Below, in pieces: positions 7,698 through 16,335 of a DNA stretch of 64,000 nucleotides. This stretch comes from JAHCHG01 sp965214585 (GTDB taxonomy: Bacteria; Acidobacteriota; Blastocatellia; Pyrinomonadales; Pyrinomonadaceae). The translations under genes were made by a program, and so were the position numbers. Under the pieces are notes generated by a model. The model saw only the letters and a program-made list of their open reading frames with translations. It was not told the origin of the DNA and did not search any database. Each line of letters starts with the position of its first letter. Position 1 is the first letter of the stretch. The DNA is taken from positions 2,666,001 through 2,730,000 of the forward strand of contig OZ243957.1 in assembly GCA_965214585.1 (NCBI GenBank), given 5' to 3'.

Positions 7698-8861
7698 TTA
7701 ATTTGCTTTCAATTGTGAAAAGGCAAATTCCCCGACGCTTAAAAGAGCCGCATCCGGCGCGGGCTGGCGCAGATATATTGACAAATCGCGGATAATTCTG
7801 CCGAAATGAAAAGGCTGATTCAAGCCACGCGCTCCGACGCTTTCTTCGCACAAAACGATTGTTTTCCGGCAAATTTCCCCGATTGCCGTCCGCATCATAT
7901 TTGCGTAATTCAGAAATTCTTCGCTCGTTTTTTCGCACGGATTCGACAGATATTTTTCAAATTTCTCAGCCGCCACTCCGAGCCACAAATTTCCCGCCTC
8001 GATCTCGATTGCCATTTTTCCGATTCTCATTTGCTGAAAAACGTCTTCGGTGCGTTCGAGTTTTTGCAGATATTGGCGCGTTTCGTCAAAAATCGCTTCC
8101 GCACCGCCGAGTTGAACGGCGGCAAAACGAATCGCGCCGCCGGAAAAAAGCGGCTGACGGTAATAATCATTTGCCGCGCCGATCAGATCGTTTGCCGATA
8201 ATTCCACATTGTCAAAGCAGACGCGGAAACTTCTCGTCGCCTTCATTCCCATCGGCGACCACCACGAAGCGTCCGTTTCAACTTGAAATTTCTTTAACGG
8301 AACGAGGCACATCTGCCAGCCTTTTCCTTTTAATTCGCCGTTGACAATCGGGTATTCGACAAAATCCACGCCGGTTGCAAAAGTCTTCCAGCCGGACATT
8401 TGAAACGCGCCTTTTTTCGATTTCCCGATTGTTACGCCGTCTGCCGCTTCCGTATTCCAGACTCCGCTGACGGCGTTTTCCGTTCGGATGATTTCCGCGA
8501 AATTATTTAATTGTTCGCTTGTGCCAAAAAATTTTGTCAGCAAAACGGCGTTGAAATGTCCTTCGACGACGCGCCCGATGACCAAGTTGGCGCGACCTAA
8601 AATTTTCAATACGTTTAATAATTCCGACTGCGTTCCGCTTTCCGTTCCCAAACCGAAACCGCCGTTTTCTTTTGGAAAAAACGCCGTCAGCAAACCGCTT
8701 TCGATAATTTTCTGCAAAGTTTTTTCGGGAAAACTTTCAACGCTGTCGGTTTCGGCGGCTTCCTGCCGGGCGAATTCAACGATTGCTTCGATGCGTTCGG
8801 TCAACTTTATGGTTTCTTTTCGGAAATCTTTGTCGAAACTTTTTGATTGTGCAAAATACAT
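7698..8861 (-). CDS. Acyl-CoA dehydrogenase-fold flavoprotein
   Basis: The 387-residue protein has the three-domain acyl-CoA dehydrogenase fold. The N-terminal helical part has FFPKENGGFGLGTE, the middle beta domain has GWKTFATGVDFVEYP and WWSPMGMKATRSF, and the C-terminal helical domain has VGARGLNQPFHFGRIIRDL. The last motif continues LRQPAPDAALL, where classical enzymes carry a Tyr-Glu-Gly catalytic segment; I do not see that glutamate. It may be a monooxygenase-like or atypical member. It starts 3 bp after the glycosidase stop, so translation is probably coupled. Confidence 0.85.
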   Translation of the reverse strand: MYFAQSKSFDKDFRKETIKLTERIEAIVEFARQEAAETDSVESFPEKTLQKIIESGLLTAFFPKENGGFGLGTESGTQSELLNVLKILGRANLVIGRVVEGHFNAVLLTKFFGTSEQLNNFAEIIRTENAVSGVWNTEAADGVTIGKSKKGAFQMSGWKTFATGVDFVEYPIVNGELKGKGWQMCLVPLKKFQVETDASWWSPMGMKATRSFRVCFDNVELSANDLIGAANDYYRQPLFSGGAIRFAAVQLGGAEAIFDETRQYLQKLERTEDVFQQMRIGKMAIEIEAGNLWLGVAAEKFEKYLSNPCEKTSEEFLNYANMMRTAIGEICRKTIVLCEESVGARGLNQPFHFGRIIRDLSIYLRQPAPDAALLSVGEFAFSQLKAN

Positions 8862-8864
8862 TTT

Positions 8865-10022
8865 TTACGATTTTACTTGTCCGGGATTTTTTACCCGGTA
8901 TTTTTGCGATGAATTTTTATGGTTTGCAAATTCCTTGATCTGCAATTTTATTTCATTTGCTAAAGGCTGATAAATCAAGCGTTCGCCAGTTTGGTCGGGC
9001 GCGTCCCACAAACCGTTTTCACACCAGCGATTATCATCCCACGCGACGTGATTAATAATCGGATACAAACATATTCCGAAAATTTCAACACCGGCATTTT
9101 GCGCCAAACGGACTTCGCGGCAGATTCGGCGAAACCATTCTGCCCGCGCCTCGTCTTCTATTCCGGTTTCGGCAATCAAAATCGGCTTTTTGTAACGCGC
9201 GTAATTATCGAGCAGCAGTTTGTGAAACGGCACATAAGCCGGATCATTCGGGTAAATTCTCACGCCCGAAGGATGCCGCCATTGATTCTGCACATAAAAA
9301 TTTAAGCCGGGAATTTCCAGATATTTTTCGTTTCCGCCGATTTCTTTTTCCAGTTTTCCGCACAGCATATCAAATGAAGCAAACTGCGCTTCGTGATAAT
9401 TCGCCGCATCTCTGATAGATTTCTCGGTTTTTTCATCGGCGGAAACTCTAACCGCCGGATCGGTTTGAATAAAAGTTGTTTGCGGAGCAGTTGAACGAAT
9501 TACATCAGTCGCCGAAATTGTTGCTTTGACAAGCTGTTTCTTTAATTCATCGCCGCGATTTTTGGCATACGGATAAAAATAACCGACTTCGCCCGCCGCC
9601 CACGCAAAAAAGGAAATTTCATTAACCGGGCAAATCAATAGTTCTTCAGACGTTTCATTTTTTAGAAATTCAGCCGTTTCGTAAGCAAATGAAACGAATC
9701 TTTCGATAAATTCTTCGCTGAAAATATCCAGATCGTCGGGAAAACCGTAATGAAAAAAATCCCAGATGACTTGAATTCCCGTCTGTCTGACGGCGCGAGC
9801 CTGATTAATCAAACTCGAAAAATCATATTTAAACGGTTCTGTTTCGATCAAATGCCAGCGCACGCCGTCGCGGGCTGTTTTCATCCCGACGCTTAAAAGC
9901 CTTTCGTAATCCGGGCGGGCGAACAGATCGTGTTTGGTCGAGTTGATAACATCTACTCTCTGTCCGTGCGGATTGCGGTGCGTCGAACATTCAAAACCGC
10001 CCATTATAAAACTTTTGAACAT
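8865..10022 (-). CDS. Clan-A glycoside hydrolase-like protein
   Basis: A (beta/alpha)8-type glycosidase of 385 residues. The acid/base candidate is the Glu of PVNEISFFAW and the nucleophile candidate is the Glu of ILIAETGIED, the usual pair at the ends of strands 4 and 7. RDGVRWHLIE near residue 51 fits the early barrel of beta-glucosidase-like families. There is no signal peptide, so it works in the cytoplasm. It is the first gene of the four-gene minus-strand operon, 97 bp downstream of the Crp/Fnr gene. Within a biosynthetic cluster it may trim or transglycosylate an intermediate. Confidence 0.8.
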   Translation of the reverse strand: MFKSFIMGGFECSTHRNPHGQRVDVINSTKHDLFARPDYERLLSVGMKTARDGVRWHLIETEPFKYDFSSLINQARAVRQTGIQVIWDFFHYGFPDDLDIFSEEFIERFVSFAYETAEFLKNETSEELLICPVNEISFFAWAAGEVGYFYPYAKNRGDELKKQLVKATISATDVIRSTAPQTTFIQTDPAVRVSADEKTEKSIRDAANYHEAQFASFDMLCGKLEKEIGGNEKYLEIPGLNFYVQNQWRHPSGVRIYPNDPAYVPFHKLLLDNYARYKKPILIAETGIEDEARAEWFRRICREVRLAQNAGVEIFGICLYPIINHVAWDDNRWCENGLWDAPDQTGERLIYQPLANEIKLQIKEFANHKNSSQKYRVKNPGQVKS

Positions 10023-10119
10023 TTATATTTCTACGCGAAGATTCCAGACAGATTTTTTGTTGATTCTTTTATTCAAAGATTATTGTAAAGAAAAACGCAA
10101 ACATTGTATGTTCAACACA

Positions 10120-10839
10120 TTACATTGCGGATTTTGCCTCAAGTTCCTTTTGCGAATTTTTGAGAGTTTCATAACATTCGCAGGAGAAATTTTCCAATCC
10201 TTCACGATCCGATATTGCGATTTTTCCGCGATTGTATTTAATCAAGCCGAGTTGCTGCAATTTATTGGCATTTTTGCTGACGCTCGGACGATGCACGCCG
10301 AGCATCTGCGCGATAAATTCCTGAGTCAAGTTCAACTTGTCAGAATCTGCCCGATCTTGAAACATCAGAAGCCAACGCGCCAGACGATGTTCTACCAAAT
10401 GATGACACAGACAAACCGAGTTTTGCGAAATTTGTGCGATAAACAAATAGAGATATTGCAAAACTTTCTGCTGAAATGAAATTTCCTCCGCAAAAAACAT
10501 CTTGAAATCATCCGCCGTCATACACAGAATTTCGCCGGCTAATTGAATCGTGGCTTCGCTCGGCGACGTGTCGCTTCCCAAGATAACATACGCTCCCGCT
10601 ACGCCTTCTTTCCCGATAATTCCGGTTTCTACGGCGTTTCCGTTTGAAAGATTTGTAACTATTGAAACGACGCTGGTTTCCGGGAAGTATATATGCTCTA
10701 TTTTTCCGCCCTGATTGTATAAAAATTGTGTCAAAGGTAAATCTTTTCTAATCAATTTGGCATATATTCTTTCATATACAGCCGAATCGAGAGAATTTAA
10801 TATAAAATTTTGAGATGCGTTCTCGTGTCTAGCAAGCAT
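10120..10839 (-). CDS. Crp/Fnr-family transcriptional regulator
   Basis: The 239-residue protein has an N-terminal cyclic-nucleotide-binding-like beta barrel (about residues 25-125) and a C-terminal winged helix with LTQEFIAQMLGVHRPSVSKN as the helix-turn-helix. It lacks the Fnr iron-sulfur cysteine series; CLCHH at about residue 143 is in the dimer helix region. It lies between the minus-strand glycosidase operon and the divergent glycosyltransferase/glf genes, a good position to control both. Effector unknown. Confidence 0.9.
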   Translation of the reverse strand: MLARHENASQNFILNSLDSAVYERIYAKLIRKDLPLTQFLYNQGGKIEHIYFPETSVVSIVTNLSNGNAVETGIIGKEGVAGAYVILGSDTSPSEATIQLAGEILCMTADDFKMFFAEEISFQQKVLQYLYLFIAQISQNSVCLCHHLVEHRLARWLLMFQDRADSDKLNLTQEFIAQMLGVHRPSVSKNANKLQQLGLIKYNRGKIAISDREGLENFSCECYETLKNSQKELEAKSAM

Positions 10840-11003
10840 TAGTTTTTATTTTTTCGTCTGATTGCCGTAGATTTTTCATATCAGAACATAATTTTTCCGC
10901 TATGTATGCTACGTTACCGATAAAATGTTTTTATTAAGAGAAAATGTATTATTAATGAAACACAATTTAATAATTAATTTAGGCTACAATCTATTTAACC
11001 AAA

Positions 11004-12146
11004 ATGATAAATAAATATAAAGACTTGATTTGTCTTTCACATCTTCGCTGGAATTTTGTTTACCAAAGACCGCAGCATTTAATCAGCCGGTTTGCGGAAA
11101 GCGGCAAAAGGGTTTTCTATTTTGAAGAGCCGGTAAGAGATAATTCGGAAACTTATCTGGAAATTACCGAACAGGCGGAAAATCTGTATGTTTGCGTGCC
11201 GCACATTTCAAATGAAGAGCCGGAAGGCGAAAATCTTGTTGAAATCCAAAAAGAAATGCTCGACGAATTGATCGGGCAGGAAGAAATCGAAGATTTTCTG
11301 TTGTGGTTTTACACTCCGACGGCGATGAATTTCGCCGATCATCTTGAGCCGAAAATAACGATTTTCGATTGTATGGACGAACTTTCGGCGTTTCGTTTTG
11401 CGCCGCCGGAACTGATCGAAAATGAAAAGCGTCTGCTTGAGAAAGCCGATCTGGTTTTTACCGGCGGGCAGAGTTTATATGAAGCCAAAAAAGACAGACA
11501 CGAGCGCGTTTTCGCTTTTCCTTCGAGCATAGATCGGGAACATTTCGGGCAGGCGCGAAAAATAAGCGGCGAACCCGCCGATCAAGCAAATATAAACGAG
11601 CCGAAACTCGGATATATCGGCGTAATTGACGAGCGTATGGACACGCATCTGATCGCGGAAACGGCTGATCTGCGTCCCGATTGGCAGTTCGTGATGATCG
11701 GTCCGGTGGTCAAAATCGGCGAAGACGAATTGCCGCGCCGTTCAAACATACATTATCTCGGCGGAAAAAATTACGAAGAACTGCCCGCGTATCTTTCCGG
11801 CTGGCAGATCGCTCTGATGCCTTTTGCTATCAACGAATCTACAGAATATATCAGCCCGACTAAAACGCCCGAATATCTCGCGGCGGGACTTCCCGTAATT
11901 TCCACGCCGATTCGTGATGTCGTCCGACCTTACGCAGAGCAAAACTTGGTGGAAATTGCGGCAACGGCGGAGGAATTTGTCAGCGCGGCGGAAAAGATTC
12001 TGGAGCGCGGCAACCTAAACGACTGGCTCGCGCGGGCGGACAAGTTTTTGCAGAACATTTCGTGGGACAAAACTTTTAATGCAATGTCGGATTTAATTGA
12101 TGAGGAAATTCAGACAAAAACTAAGGTGAAAAAACAGACGGTGTGA
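11004..12146 (+). CDS. Glycosyltransferase (GT-B fold, family 1/4-like)
   Basis: The N-terminus LICLSHLRWNFVYQRPQHL is typical of a GT-B family often found with UDP-galactopyranose mutase. The C-terminal donor-binding domain has LGYIGVIDERMD, LGGKNYEELPAYLSGW and the E-x7-E-like TPEYLAAGLPVISTP (about residue 289). The 380-residue length is normal and no signal or membrane segment is visible. It is divergent from the Crp/Fnr gene and 71 bp upstream of glf, so it may transfer galactofuranose, though the donor is not proven. Confidence 0.88.
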   Translation: MINKYKDLICLSHLRWNFVYQRPQHLISRFAESGKRVFYFEEPVRDNSETYLEITEQAENLYVCVPHISNEEPEGENLVEIQKEMLDELIGQEEIEDFLLWFYTPTAMNFADHLEPKITIFDCMDELSAFRFAPPELIENEKRLLEKADLVFTGGQSLYEAKKDRHERVFAFPSSIDREHFGQARKISGEPADQANINEPKLGYIGVIDERMDTHLIAETADLRPDWQFVMIGPVVKIGEDELPRRSNIHYLGGKNYEELPAYLSGWQIALMPFAINESTEYISPTKTPEYLAAGLPVISTPIRDVVRPYAEQNLVEIAATAEEFVSAAEKILERGNLNDWLARADKFLQNISWDKTFNAMSDLIDEEIQTKTKVKKQTV

Positions 12147-12217
12147 ATTTATTCAGCCGATCCGGGCTTTCTTAAACAAGGAATAAATTATAGATACAAG
12201 GGAAGGATTAGAAAATT

Positions 12218-13390
12218 ATGTTCGATTATTTGATAGTCGGCGCGGGATTTGCGGGAAGCGTCCTCGCCGAAAGATTAGCAAACGGTTCAGGGAAAAAAGT
12301 TTTAATTTGCGACAAAAGACCGCACATTGGCGGAAACGCTTACGATTTTTACAATGATGAAGGAATTTTAATACACAAATACGGACCGCATATTTTTCAT
12401 ACGAATTCAAAAGACGTTTTTGATTATCTGGGAAATTTTACCGAATGGCGCGAATATCAGCACCGCGTTTTGGCGATGGTTGACGGAATGCACGTTCCGA
12501 TTCCGATAAATCTGGATACGATCAACAAACTTTACGGGCTGAAACTGACTTCGTTTGAAGTTGAAAATTTTTTGGAAGATTTAGCCGAACCTTGCGAAAA
12601 TATCAAAACATCGGAAGATGTCGTCGTTTCAAAAGTCGGGCGCGAACTATATGAAAAATTCTTTCGCAGTTACACGCGCAAACAGTGGGGACTCGATCCG
12701 TCCGAGTTGGACGCATCGGTGACGGCGCGTGTTCCGACTCGAACCAACCGCGATAACCGTTATTTTACGGATGTTTATCAAGCGATGCCGAAACACGGTT
12801 ATACGAAAATGTTTGAGAAAATGCTGAAATCTCCGAACATAAAAATTATGCTCAACTGCGATTACCGGGAAATTGCCGATGAGATTTCTTACGAGGAAAT
12901 GATTTATACGGGTCCGGTTGATTCATATTTTGATTACGAATTTGGCAAACTGCCGTATCGTTCTTTAGAGTTCAAACACGAAACTCACGACACGGAACAA
13001 TTTCAGCCCGCGCCGGTAATCAATTATCCGAACGAGCAGCCATACACGCGAATCACCGAATTTAAGTATCTGACCGGGCAGGAACATTCCAAAACGAGCG
13101 TCGTTTACGAATATCCGCAGGCGGAAGGCGATCCGTATTACCCGATTCCGCGCCCCGAAAATGCGGAGATTTATGCAAAATATAAATCTCTCGCCGATGG
13201 CGAACCGAACGTGCATTTTGTCGGAAGACTGGCAACATATAAATATTACAATATGGATCAGATCGTCGCTCAGGCACTAACGACTTACGGAAAAATCGTC
13301 GGTATGAAAAGGAAAGAAGCGGCTTTGATTAAAAGTAACGGAAACAAAAAGTTTGGTAAAGCCGAATCGCTTGCGGCAGCTGCCGGATAA
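12218..13390 (+). CDS. glf: UDP-galactopyranose mutase
   Basis: The FAD-binding Rossmann motif VGAGFAGSVLAERLA starts at residue 7. Typical Glf segments follow: DKRPHIGGNAYD, YGPHIFHT, RKQWGLDPSEL and the C-terminal GRLATYKYYNMDQIVAQAL. The 390-residue length is normal. The enzyme interconverts UDP-galactopyranose and UDP-galactofuranose in the cytoplasm, supplying galactofuranose for surface glycans. A purine-rich GGGAAGGA precedes the ATG. The preceding glycosyltransferase is its likely partner. Confidence 0.96.
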   Translation: MFDYLIVGAGFAGSVLAERLANGSGKKVLICDKRPHIGGNAYDFYNDEGILIHKYGPHIFHTNSKDVFDYLGNFTEWREYQHRVLAMVDGMHVPIPINLDTINKLYGLKLTSFEVENFLEDLAEPCENIKTSEDVVVSKVGRELYEKFFRSYTRKQWGLDPSELDASVTARVPTRTNRDNRYFTDVYQAMPKHGYTKMFEKMLKSPNIKIMLNCDYREIADEISYEEMIYTGPVDSYFDYEFGKLPYRSLEFKHETHDTEQFQPAPVINYPNEQPYTRITEFKYLTGQEHSKTSVVYEYPQAEGDPYYPIPRPENAEIYAKYKSLADGEPNVHFVGRLATYKYYNMDQIVAQALTTYGKIVGMKRKEAALIKSNGNKKFGKAESLAAAAG

Positions 13391-13430
13391 CATTCTAAGT
13401 TTAAACCGAAAATCACGAAGCGGCTCAGAG

Positions 13431-13600
13431 GCTGTTTTAAAAGTCGAAAAAGTGTATCGCCGGCTTCCAGCCGGCTGTCGTGGTGGCTTCCAGCCGCCAC
13501 TTTGATAAAAAAGCGCAACTTTTCGCTTTTTTATCAATAGCGTTGGCAAGATGCCAATCAAACAGCCGGCAAAATGCCGGCGATACACTTTTAAAACAGC
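13431..13600. repeat. Palindromic repeat element, GCCGGC family, copy 1
   Basis: Outer arms GCTGTTTTAAAAG (13431-13443) and CTTTTAAAACAGC (13588-13600) enclose smaller hairpins. These are GCCGGC-TTCCA-GCCGGC (13459-13475), GGTGGC-TTCCA-GCCGCC, a central GATAAAAAAGCG hairpin and GCCGGC-AAAAT-GCCGGC on the right. The same loop/stem pattern returns at 55093-55248. It lies between the convergent glf and the small minus-strand gene. Confidence 0.88.
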
Positions 13601-13603
13601 AGA

Positions 13604-13861
13604 TTAAATTCGTTCAGCCGCTTCGTCTGTGATTATACAAAGCCCTGAAACTTTCTTTTCGGCAAGTCGGTTTAATTTTTCGCGGGCTTCATTATAAGTT
13701 AAATTATTTGCAATAACGGACTCGAAACTAACGACAGACCAGATATTTTCTTTGAGTTCGCTCGAAGAATTTTCTGCCGGAGCAGTTTCTTTATTTTGAG
13801 CAATTTGCGATTCGTTTGATATTTCTTCGTTCTCTGTTTTCATTTTCGCTGTTTCAAGCAT
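13604..13861 (-). CDS. Small hypothetical protein
   Basis: An 85-codon frame. The N-terminal half is rich in Glu, Asn and Ser with no predicted structure. The C-terminal half (SVVSFESVIANNLTYNEARE to ITDEAAERI) looks like one small alpha/beta unit. The start could be 13861 or the internal Met at 13843 (MKTENEE). The stop lies 4 bp from a repeat. I do not recognise a family; coding status rests on the coherent C-terminal half and on filling a gap between genes. Confidence 0.5.
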   Translation of the reverse strand: MLETAKMKTENEEISNESQIAQNKETAPAENSSSELKENIWSVVSFESVIANNLTYNEAREKLNRLAEKKVSGLCIITDEAAERI

Positions 13862-14038
13862 CTACAATTCCCACTTTATAAAAGATAAGTCCTTTAATTT
13901 CTTGGATATAAAAAACAATATCACAATCTATATATTTTTGTAAAAGTTTTAAACAAGTTGAAATTTCAGAAAAAAGCCGACTTTATATAATTTGCGATTT
14001 GATTCAATGATGATTTTTCAATTACATTTGAAATTCGT

Positions 14039-15022
14039 ATGAAAAATAAATCAGTCAAAATCGCGCTCGTTCAAGAACCGCCCGTTTTTCTGAATCTGCC
14101 GAAAACTCTGGGAAAACTCGAAATTATTGCCGAAGACTGCCAAAAAAACGATGCAAAAATCGTCGTGTTTCCCGAAACTTGGGCTTCCGGTTATCCGATC
14201 TGGCTTGACGAAGCACCGAAAGCCGCCATTTGGGATTACCAACCCGCAAAGCGTCTTTACGGTTATTTGACGGAAAACTCGGTGCAGATTCCGGGCGCGG
14301 AATTTGCACAAATACAAAAGACAGCCAAGCAAAATTCGCTTTATTTGGTTATCGGCGTTCACGAACAAATGGGCGGAACTCTCTATAACACTACAGTTTA
14401 TCTCGCGCCCGACGGCGATTATAAAATTCACCGCAAATTGATGCCGACTTATACTGAAAGATTAATTTGGGGCTTAGGCGACGGCAGCACTTTGAATGTT
14501 CTCGAAACCGAATACGGAGTTTTGGGCGGTTTGATCTGCTGGGAACATTGGATGCCTCTGGCGCGAGCCGCAATGCACTCGAAAAATGAAATTATCCACA
14601 CCGCGCAATTTCCGACGGTTCACGAACGCCACCAAATCGCCAGCCGACATTACGCCTTTGAAGGACAATGTTTTGTTTTAACTTCCGGCTGCGTGTTGTC
14701 GAAAACCAATGTAATCGAAGGTTTTCTGTCGCTTGAAACCGGCGATAAAGAAGTTTTAGAACTGCTCGAATCAATGGAAAAAGAAAAACTCCAACGAGGC
14801 GGAAGCGCGGTCATCGCGCCCGATATAAGTTATGTCGTCGAACCCGTTTTCGACGACGCAAGCACAATTTACGCCGAACTCGATCTGAATCTGCCCGCGC
14901 AGGGAAGACTGCTTCTGGACACCGACGGACATTATTCGCGCCCCGATGTCTTTAAACTGCGCGTCAACGACAAGCAAAATAAAAATGTCGTTTTTGCATC
15001 GGAACAAATTAGTAAATCGTAA
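14039..15022 (+). CDS. Nitrilase (carbon-nitrogen hydrolase, branch 1 type)
   Basis: The catalytic triad of the nitrilase superfamily is visible: Glu46 in VVFPETWASGYP, Lys133 in HRKLMPTYTER and Cys167 in GGLICWEHWMP. ERLIWGLGDGSTL after the lysine is characteristic of true nitrilases, which turn nitriles into carboxylic acids and ammonia, rather than amidases. The 327-residue length is normal and no signal peptide is seen. The stop codon lies inside a heptamer repeat array. It is followed by a NAD-binding reductase on the same strand. Confidence 0.9.
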   Translation: MKNKSVKIALVQEPPVFLNLPKTLGKLEIIAEDCQKNDAKIVVFPETWASGYPIWLDEAPKAAIWDYQPAKRLYGYLTENSVQIPGAEFAQIQKTAKQNSLYLVIGVHEQMGGTLYNTTVYLAPDGDYKIHRKLMPTYTERLIWGLGDGSTLNVLETEYGVLGGLICWEHWMPLARAAMHSKNEIIHTAQFPTVHERHQIASRHYAFEGQCFVLTSGCVLSKTNVIEGFLSLETGDKEVLELLESMEKEKLQRGGSAVIAPDISYVVEPVFDDASTIYAELDLNLPAQGRLLLDTDGHYSRPDVFKLRVNDKQNKNVVFASEQISKS

Positions 15023-15096
15023 ATGGTAAATCGTAAACAGTTAGTTTTCTTCTCCGATTTACGATTTACAATTTACGATTTACAATTTACGATTTA
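15013..15096. repeat. Inverted pair of heptamer arrays (TAAATCG / CGATTTA)
   Basis: Four units (TAAATCG, TAAATGG, TAAATCG, TAAACAG) occupy 15013-15040, and six units (CGATTTA and CAATTTA) occupy 15055-15096, in complementary orientation. The nitrilase stop TAA (15020-15022) is inside the left array, and the A of the next gene's ATG (15096) is the last base of the right array. Both phases are exactly 7. Confidence 0.93.
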
Positions 15097-16166
15097 TGAA
15101 TTTTAACGAAACAATTTTTATGACCGGATTTCCGGGATTTATCGCCGGAAGGCTGGTTGAACGCCTTGCTAAAACGGACGCGCAGATTTTCCTTCTCGTG
15201 CAAAAGGAATTTGTTGACAAAGCCTTAAAAGATATTGCTGTGATCGCGGCAAAAACGAAAATTCCGCTTGATAATTTCGCCGTTGTCGAAGGCGATATTA
15301 CGAAAAAAAATCTCGGAATCAGCGAAACCGATCTGCATATTTTGCGCGAAAAAACGACTGACGTTTATCATCTGGCGGCGATTTACGATTTGTCTGTGGC
15401 AAAAAACGCGGCGTATTCGGTCAACGTCGAAGGCACGAAAAATGTTAATGAACTGGTCAAAACTTTGCCGAATTTGCGGCGTTACAATTACATTTCGACT
15501 TGTTATGTAGCGGGCGAGCGAACGGGCGTGATTTACGAAAACGAACTGACGCACGAAGCGGGTTTCCGCAATTTTTATGAAGAAACAAAATACTTGGCGG
15601 AAATCGAAGTTGAAAAATTAAAAGACGAATTGCCCGTAACGATCTTTCGTCCGTCGGTTGTTTGCGGCGATTCGGAAACGGGCGAAACGGCGAAATATGA
15701 CGGAATTTATTATGTGATAAATTTTCTGCTGCGGTTTCCCGAAATTTTTCGCCTCGTCAATGTCGGAAACGACGACGTAAAACTCAATCTTGTTCCGGTT
15801 GATTTTGTCGTTGACGCAATGATCGCGCTGGCAAAAGACGAAAACGCCGTCGGTCAAACAATCGCGCTTGCCGATCCGCGCCCGCTGACGACCAAACAGC
15901 TTTGCGATGCAATCGCCGAAGCGGTTACGAACAAAAAATCCGTCATCACGCCGCCCGCAAAATTAGTGCAGACGTTTCTTAATTCGCCGATCTCGCCGCC
16001 TCTGACCGGCTTGCCGCATTCGGGCGTTCCGTATTTTTTCGTGCCGCAAACTTACGATACGGGCGTTTCCGAAAAACTGCTCAAGCCGCACGATGTTCAC
16101 TGCCCGAACTTTCGGGATTATGTGAAAAATCTCGTCAAATTCGCAGTTGAAAATCCCAAACTTTAA
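15096..16166 (+). CDS. NAD(P)-dependent extended SDR / fatty acyl reductase-like protein
   Basis: The Rossmann motif is TGFPGFIAGRL at residue 10, and the active-site YEETK (Tyr-x-x-x-Lys) follows the serine-containing YISTCYVAGE. The arrangement and the NVEGTKNVNEL segment fit the male-sterility/NAD_binding_4 group, which reduces fatty acyl thioesters or acts as an epimerase-like enzyme. It has 356 residues and is cytoplasmic. The translation start abuts a heptamer repeat, so no normal Shine-Dalgarno sequence is present. Substrate unknown. Confidence 0.83.
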   Translation: MNFNETIFMTGFPGFIAGRLVERLAKTDAQIFLLVQKEFVDKALKDIAVIAAKTKIPLDNFAVVEGDITKKNLGISETDLHILREKTTDVYHLAAIYDLSVAKNAAYSVNVEGTKNVNELVKTLPNLRRYNYISTCYVAGERTGVIYENELTHEAGFRNFYEETKYLAEIEVEKLKDELPVTIFRPSVVCGDSETGETAKYDGIYYVINFLLRFPEIFRLVNVGNDDVKLNLVPVDFVVDAMIALAKDENAVGQTIALADPRPLTTKQLCDAIAEAVTNKKSVITPPAKLVQTFLNSPISPPLTGLPHSGVPYFFVPQTYDTGVSEKLLKPHDVHCPNFRDYVKNLVKFAVENPKL

Positions 16167-16171
16167 AATAA

Positions 16172-16310
16172 GGCGGAAACCCGACAGTTATGGAGGGTGC
16201 TGATTGATTAGAAGTTTGTTGAGTTTTCAAAAAATCCGTTGAAAATGCTGTTTAATTTATAAACTTTTTGATTTATAAACAGCACCCTCCATAACTGTCG
16301 GGTTTCCGCC
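16172..16310. repeat. Inverted-repeat copy C
   Basis: The 31-nt arms at 16172-16202 (GGCGGAAACCCGACAG, ending GGAGGGTGCTG) and 16280-16310 are perfectly complementary, with an AT-rich spacer of 77 bp. It lies between two convergent genes, right after the reductase stop. Sequence matches copies A and D almost exactly. Confidence 0.95.
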
Positions 16311-16335
16311 TGCGCTTTGATGATTTCAAGCAAAT

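Noticed and set aside
4917..13390. Nod-factor biosynthesis
   Set aside because: NodS- and deacetylase-like enzymes recall Nod factors, but NodA, NodB and a membrane-embedded NodC-type chitin synthase are absent. Only the general idea of an N-modified glycoconjugate is kept.
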